From assembly GCA_023386645.1 (NCBI GenBank), contig JAEWJI010000030.1, positions 1-15,813 on the forward strand: DNA of 15,813 nucleotides, written 5' to 3'. Under the pieces are notes generated by a model. It was not told the origin of the DNA. It did no database searches and saw only the letters and a list, made by a program, of their open reading frames with translations. Shown here piece by piece: positions 12,981 through 15,813 of the stretch. A program made the position numbers and the translations under genes. The stretch comes from Pseudomonadota bacterium (GTDB lineage: Bacteria; Pseudomonadota; Alphaproteobacteria; Caulobacterales; Caulobacteraceae). The first letter of the stretch is position 1; the number at the start of each line of letters is the position of its first letter.

Positions 12981-13627
12981 TCACTCACGAAGTCCTGGGC
13001 GAACTCGGGGGCGTCGTCGTCGGGAAGGAGGGGCTCCTCCTCCTCCGCGTCGGAGGCGCGGGAGGGGTCCGGGACCTCAAAGCCGGGCGGTAGCGAGAGG
13101 TCGAGCAGGCCGGCAGCGCGCATGTCGGCGGCGCCCGGCAGATCGGCCAGGTTGGCCAGGCCGAAATGCTCCAGGAAGCGGTCGGCGGTGCCATAGGTCA
13201 CCGGGCGGCCCGGTGAGCGGCGACGGCCGCGCAGCCGCACGAAACCCATCTCCAGCAGCAGGTCGAGCGTGCCACGCGAGAGGGAGACGCCGCGCACGCT
13301 CTCGATCTCGGCGCGGGTGATCGGCTGGTGATACGCGATGATGGCCAGGGTCTCGAGCGCGGCGCGCGACAGGCGGCGAGGCTCCTCGCGCTCCTCGGTC
13401 ATCAGGAAGGCGAGATCGGGGGCTGTGCGGAAACGCCAGCGGCCCGCGACGCACTCCAGTTCAACCCCGCGTCCGGCGTAGAGAGCCTTCAGGGCCTCGA
13501 TGGCGGCGGGGACGTCAGCGCCCTCGGGCAGTCGGCGCGCGATCTCGGCTTCCGAAAGAGGAGCGGCGGCGGCGAACAGCAGGGCTTCGACCCGCCGGGC
13601 CAGTTGGTGCGCGTCCGGCGGGTTCAC
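12974..13627 (-). CDS. scpB: Segregation and condensation protein B
   Basis: ScpB is the paired winged-helix (kite) subunit of the SMC-ScpAB condensin that organises and separates chromosomes. It has 217 aa. The first winged helix begins at A-R-R-V-E-A-L-L-F-A-A (10-20) with L-S-E-A-E-I-A. The conserved L-S-R-A-A-L-E-T-L-A-I-I-A-Y-H-Q-P-I at 87-103 and G-R-P-V-T-Y-G-T-A-D-R-F-L at 140-152 are clear. An acidic tail (about 192-217) closes the protein. The start is a GTG at 13627 that overlaps the scpA stop by 4 nt (GTGA); longer frames upstream only shadow scpA. This gives tight coupling between scpA and scpB. Confidence 0.95.
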   Translation of the reverse strand: MNPPDAHQLARRVEALLFAAAAPLSEAEIARRLPEGADVPAAIEALKALYAGRGVELECVAGRWRFRTAPDLAFLMTEEREEPRRLSRAALETLAIIAYHQPITRAEIESVRGVSLSRGTLDLLLEMGFVRLRGRRRSPGRPVTYGTADRFLEHFGLANLADLPGAADMRAAGLLDLSLPPGFEVPDPSRASDAEEEEPLLPDDDAPEFAQDFVSED

Positions 13628-14448
13628 GGGGTCAGCTCCAGCACCTGGCCGTGGTCGCGGCGCTTGAGCCAGAGCTCGGCGAAGGCCTGCTCCTGGCGCG
13701 CACGCATGGCGCCTTCCTTGACCAGCTCCAGGCTCGCCGAGAGGGTGGAGGCGAGGTAGCTGGCGCGCGACGGCCCCTCCCCCGCCGACCCGGGCTCGGG
13801 CGCGACCTGGTCCAGAGGGGTCCAATCGGCGAGGCGCGGCATGATCTCCCGCAGCCAGTCGCGGGCTTCTTCCAGGGCGAAGGCCTCTACCCGCTGGCCA
13901 GGATTGTAGCGGGTGGCCGCCTCGCGCCGGCGCTGGGTCACATAGGCCGCCATCAGGTCGTACAGGCTGACGTCCACCTGTTCGGACGGGACGATGACGG
14001 TGGCCTGAGGGTCGCCGCGGGTGAAGACGTCGCGCTTCAGCTGGGGCCGCGAGGTCAGGGCCTCGACCGCGCGGCGCATGGCCTCGAGCTTGCGCAGGCG
14101 GAAGGCCAGGGCGGCGGCCATCTGCTCGGCCGGCGGCTCGTCGCCCTTGCCCTTCTCGGTGCGGGGCAAGAGCAGGCGCGACTTCAGATAGGCCAGCCAG
14201 GACGCCATCACGAGATAGTCCGCCGCCATGGCGAAGTTGCGCCGGCGCGCCTCATGGACGAACTCCAGATACTGTTCGGCCAGCTGGGTGATCGACAGCT
14301 TCAGCAGGTCGACCTTCTGGGTGCGGGCCAGGGCCAGCAGGACGTGCAGGGGCCCCTCGTAGCCATCCAGGTCCACCACGAAAGCTTCGCGCGCGTCGGC
14401 CTGTTCGACGGCGGCGAAATCGAGCGTGGGCTGGAAGGCCTCGGTCAT
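13624..14448 (-). CDS. scpA: Segregation and condensation protein A
   Basis: ScpA is the kleisin of the SMC-ScpAB condensin; it bridges the SMC heads and binds an ScpB dimer. It has 274 aa. The N-terminal SMC-neck-binding domain holds the signature D-L-D-G-Y-E-G-P-L-H-V-L-L-A-L-A at 26-41, then K-V-D-L-L-K-L-S-I-T-Q-L. A-A-D-Y-L-V-M-A-S-W-L-A-Y-L-K-S-R-L-L-L-P follows, and the C-terminal winged-helix part ends at residue 274. The ATG at 14448 sits 4 nt after the nagZ stop; ATGs at 14484 and 14475 would overlap nagZ. Shine-Dalgarno is weak, as expected for a coupled gene. The frame overlaps the start of scpB by 4 nt. Confidence 0.96.
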   Translation of the reverse strand: MTEAFQPTLDFAAVEQADAREAFVVDLDGYEGPLHVLLALARTQKVDLLKLSITQLAEQYLEFVHEARRRNFAMAADYLVMASWLAYLKSRLLLPRTEKGKGDEPPAEQMAAALAFRLRKLEAMRRAVEALTSRPQLKRDVFTRGDPQATVIVPSEQVDVSLYDLMAAYVTQRRREAATRYNPGQRVEAFALEEARDWLREIMPRLADWTPLDQVAPEPGSAGEGPSRASYLASTLSASLELVKEGAMRARQEQAFAELWLKRRDHGQVLELTP

Positions 14449-14452
14449 GGGA

Positions 14453-15502
14453 TCACGCCTGGGCCTCGCCGACATCGGGCCCACGCGCGGCGGTCAGGCG
14501 GCCGGCCAGCATAGCGTCGAAGCGATCGCGGGCCTCGCGTACGTCGAGCGGCTCGGGCGTGTGGACGATGCGGTCGAGGGCGGCCTGGGCACGGCGCGCG
14601 GGGCCGCCCTTCAGCTTGCCCACACCTTCGGCCACCTGCCGCATCTCGGCCATGTCGCCCGTCCAGTGAATGACGAGATCGCAGCCGGCCTTGAGCGCCT
14701 TTTCGGCCCGTTCGGTGAGTGAGCCGGACAAGGCGTTCATGCACAGGTCGTCGGACAGCAGGAGGCCGCCGAAGCCCAGCTGTTCGCGGATCAGGCGGAT
14801 CGCCTTCTTCGACTGGGTGGCCGGGCGCTTCTTGTCGATGGCGGGGAAGACGATGTGGGCGGTCATGCCGATGGGCATGTCGGACAGGGCCTTGAAGGGG
14901 GCGAAGTCCCAGGCGTCGAGCGTGGCTAGGTCGGCGTGAACGGTCGGCAGCTCCTTGTGGCTGTCGGCGAAGGCCCGCCCGTGGCCCGGCATGTGCTTGA
15001 TCACCGGCAGGACGCCGCCGGCCAGGAGGCCCTCGGCCACCGCCCGGCCCAGCTGGGCGACAGTGGCGGGGTCCCTGGCGTAGGCGCGGTCGCCAATAAT
15101 GTCGTGAGCGCCGGGCGTGGGGACATCGAGCACCGGGGCGCAGTCGACGTTGATCCCGACCGCGTGCAGGTCGTGAGCCATCAACCGGCCGCCGAGACGG
15201 GCCAGTTCGCGGGCGGTGTAGAGGTCGGGCGCGGCCTTCAGATAGGCCTCGCCCGGAGGATATTTCGACCAGTGAGGGGGGCCCAGACGCTGTACCCGGC
15301 CGCCCTCCTGGTCGACCAGGATCGGAGCATGCCAGCCGACGCATTCGCGCAGCGACGCGGTCAGGCGGCGGACCTGATCCGGGCTTTCAACGTTGCGGCG
15401 AAAGAGGATGAAGCCCCAGGGCTGCACCTCGGCGAAGAAGGCGCGCTCGTCCGCCGTCAGCTCATGGCCGAGACAGGCGTAGATGGCGGCGCTGCGCCCC
15501 AC
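14453..15502 (-). CDS. nagZ: Beta-N-acetylhexosaminidase (NagZ, GH3)
   Basis: A cytoplasmic glycosidase of peptidoglycan recycling: it removes N-acetylglucosamine from anhydromuropeptides. It has 349 aa, the usual one-domain GH3 length. Seen: D-Q-E-G-G-R-V-Q-R-L at 64-73 (substrate binding), K-H-M-P-G-H-G-R at 169-176, the mobile loop with the Asp180-Ser181-His182 catalytic dyad, and the nucleophile in L-L-L-S-D-D-L-C-M with Asp251. No signal peptide. The start is GTG at 15502, 2 nt after the stop of the upstream SPOR gene, and gives the typical N-terminus A-A-I-Y-A-C-L-G-x-E-L-T. scpA follows after 4 nt, an arrangement seen in many alphaproteobacteria. Confidence 0.96.
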   Translation of the reverse strand: MGRSAAIYACLGHELTADERAFFAEVQPWGFILFRRNVESPDQVRRLTASLRECVGWHAPILVDQEGGRVQRLGPPHWSKYPPGEAYLKAAPDLYTARELARLGGRLMAHDLHAVGINVDCAPVLDVPTPGAHDIIGDRAYARDPATVAQLGRAVAEGLLAGGVLPVIKHMPGHGRAFADSHKELPTVHADLATLDAWDFAPFKALSDMPIGMTAHIVFPAIDKKRPATQSKKAIRLIREQLGFGGLLLSDDLCMNALSGSLTERAEKALKAGCDLVIHWTGDMAEMRQVAEGVGKLKGGPARRAQAALDRIVHTPEPLDVREARDRFDAMLAGRLTAARGPDVGEAQA

Positions 15503-15504
15503 GC

Positions 15505-15813
15505 CTAGCGCACCAGGCAGTCGCCGCCGCCGTCGCGGATGGCCTGGCAGAAGGCCCGCGCTCGCTCGGGGCTGAGGCCCGTGAAGGTGGTGCGATAGAC
15601 GGTCGAGCCGTTAGAGGCCGTGACCTCCTGGACCCGCTTGGTCGCGCCACGCGCGAAGGCGGGGAAGCGGCCCGCGATCGCGGCGTATTCCCGGTCGGCC
15701 ACGGCGGTCGAGGAGAAGGCGCCGATCTGGACCGCAGCCGAGCCTCCGCCGGCTCCGGGGGCCTCCGCCGCGGGTTCGGCCGGACGCGCGGGGGCCGGGG
15801 TCGGGGTCGGGGC
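15505..15813 (-). CDS. SPOR-domain protein, C-terminal part (5' end beyond the window)
   Basis: The 3' end of a gene running in from the right edge; 102 residues are visible. It begins with a Pro/Ala/Thr-rich linker (A-P-T-P-T-P-A-P, then P-G-A-G-G-G), then a SPOR domain: V-Q-I-G-A-F-S-S, D-R-E-Y-A-A-I-A-G-R-F-P, Y-R-T-T-F-T-G-L-S, R-A-R-A-F-C-Q-A-I and a C-terminal G-G-D-C-L-V-R. SPOR domains bind glycan strands that lack stem peptides, mostly at the division site, so the protein is probably envelope-bound with a membrane segment upstream. Two cysteines near the end (in F-C-Q and D-C-L) may form the disulfide seen in some SPOR domains. It ends 2 nt before nagZ. Confidence 0.92.
   Translation of the reverse strand, partial: APTPTPAPARPAEPAAEAPGAGGGSAAVQIGAFSSTAVADREYAAIAGRFPAFARGATKRVQEVTASNGSTVYRTTFTGLSPERARAFCQAIRDGGGDCLVR

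Noticed and set aside
13651..14514. 287-codon plus-strand frame opposite scpA
   Set aside because: Antisense to scpA, with repetitive Gly/Leu/Gln-rich translation and no domain signature.
15781..15813. Short GGGGTC tandem repeat at the right edge
   Set aside because: It encodes the Pro-Thr-Pro linker of the SPOR-domain protein and needs no other explanation.

Overview
The window is high-GC chromosomal DNA from an alphaproteobacterium. The best fit is the Caulobacteraceae (Caulobacter, Brevundimonas or Phenylobacterium type). Supporting signs are an F0-only ATP synthase cluster with a duplicated b/b' subunit, a BamF (DUF3035) lipoprotein, the SPOR-nagZ-scpA-scpB string, and the HAD-MaoC-ribF-ileS-lspA set. 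The genus is not fixed by what I can read. No phage, transposon, CRISPR, tRNA or rRNA is visible. This is mostly housekeeping sequence, and the interesting material lies in the intergenic regions.

Layout. On the plus strand, 1-1181 is the 3' part of gcvPB (glycine cleavage), and 1235-1789 is bamF. A 155-bp gap with two promoter-like elements follows, then the F0 operon atpI-atpB-atpE-atpF'-atpF (1945-4549). A strong C(UUCG)G hairpin sits between atpE and atpF'. Facing it on the minus strand are two small membrane-protein genes (a DUF6789-like protein and a PGPGW-like protein), then lspA and ileS. Between ileS and the next gene is a 242-bp divergent region. Its minus strand carries a 15-codon ORF with four isoleucine codons, followed by two mutually exclusive hairpins: a candidate isoleucine-sensing leader for ileS. 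Two tandem plus-strand paralogues follow, one with a signal peptide and one a lipoprotein, both with a conserved D-P-x-C-x-C-Q-D motif. The rest is on the minus strand. In transcription order it reads SPOR protein (cut by the window edge), nagZ, scpA, scpB, a structured gap, then HAD hydrolase, MaoC and ribF.

How the genes work together. The F0 operon builds the membrane proton channel and stator; the F1 genes are elsewhere, as is usual in alphaproteobacteria. ileS and lspA link protein synthesis with lipoprotein maturation. Two genes here encode lipoproteins that LspA would process: BamF and the 10020-10550 protein. SPOR protein and NagZ act on peptidoglycan, and ScpA/ScpB are the partners of SMC in chromosome segregation; nagZ/scpA/scpB are packed with 4-nt gaps or overlaps, which implies co-translation. 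RibF makes FMN and FAD. The DUF3828-like pair lies in opposite orientation between ribF and ileS, which looks like an insertion into a gene set often found together.

The observation most worth following up is the ileS leader. Next are the atpE hairpin, the hairpin that contains both stop codons of convergent genes, and the CxCQD paralogue pair.
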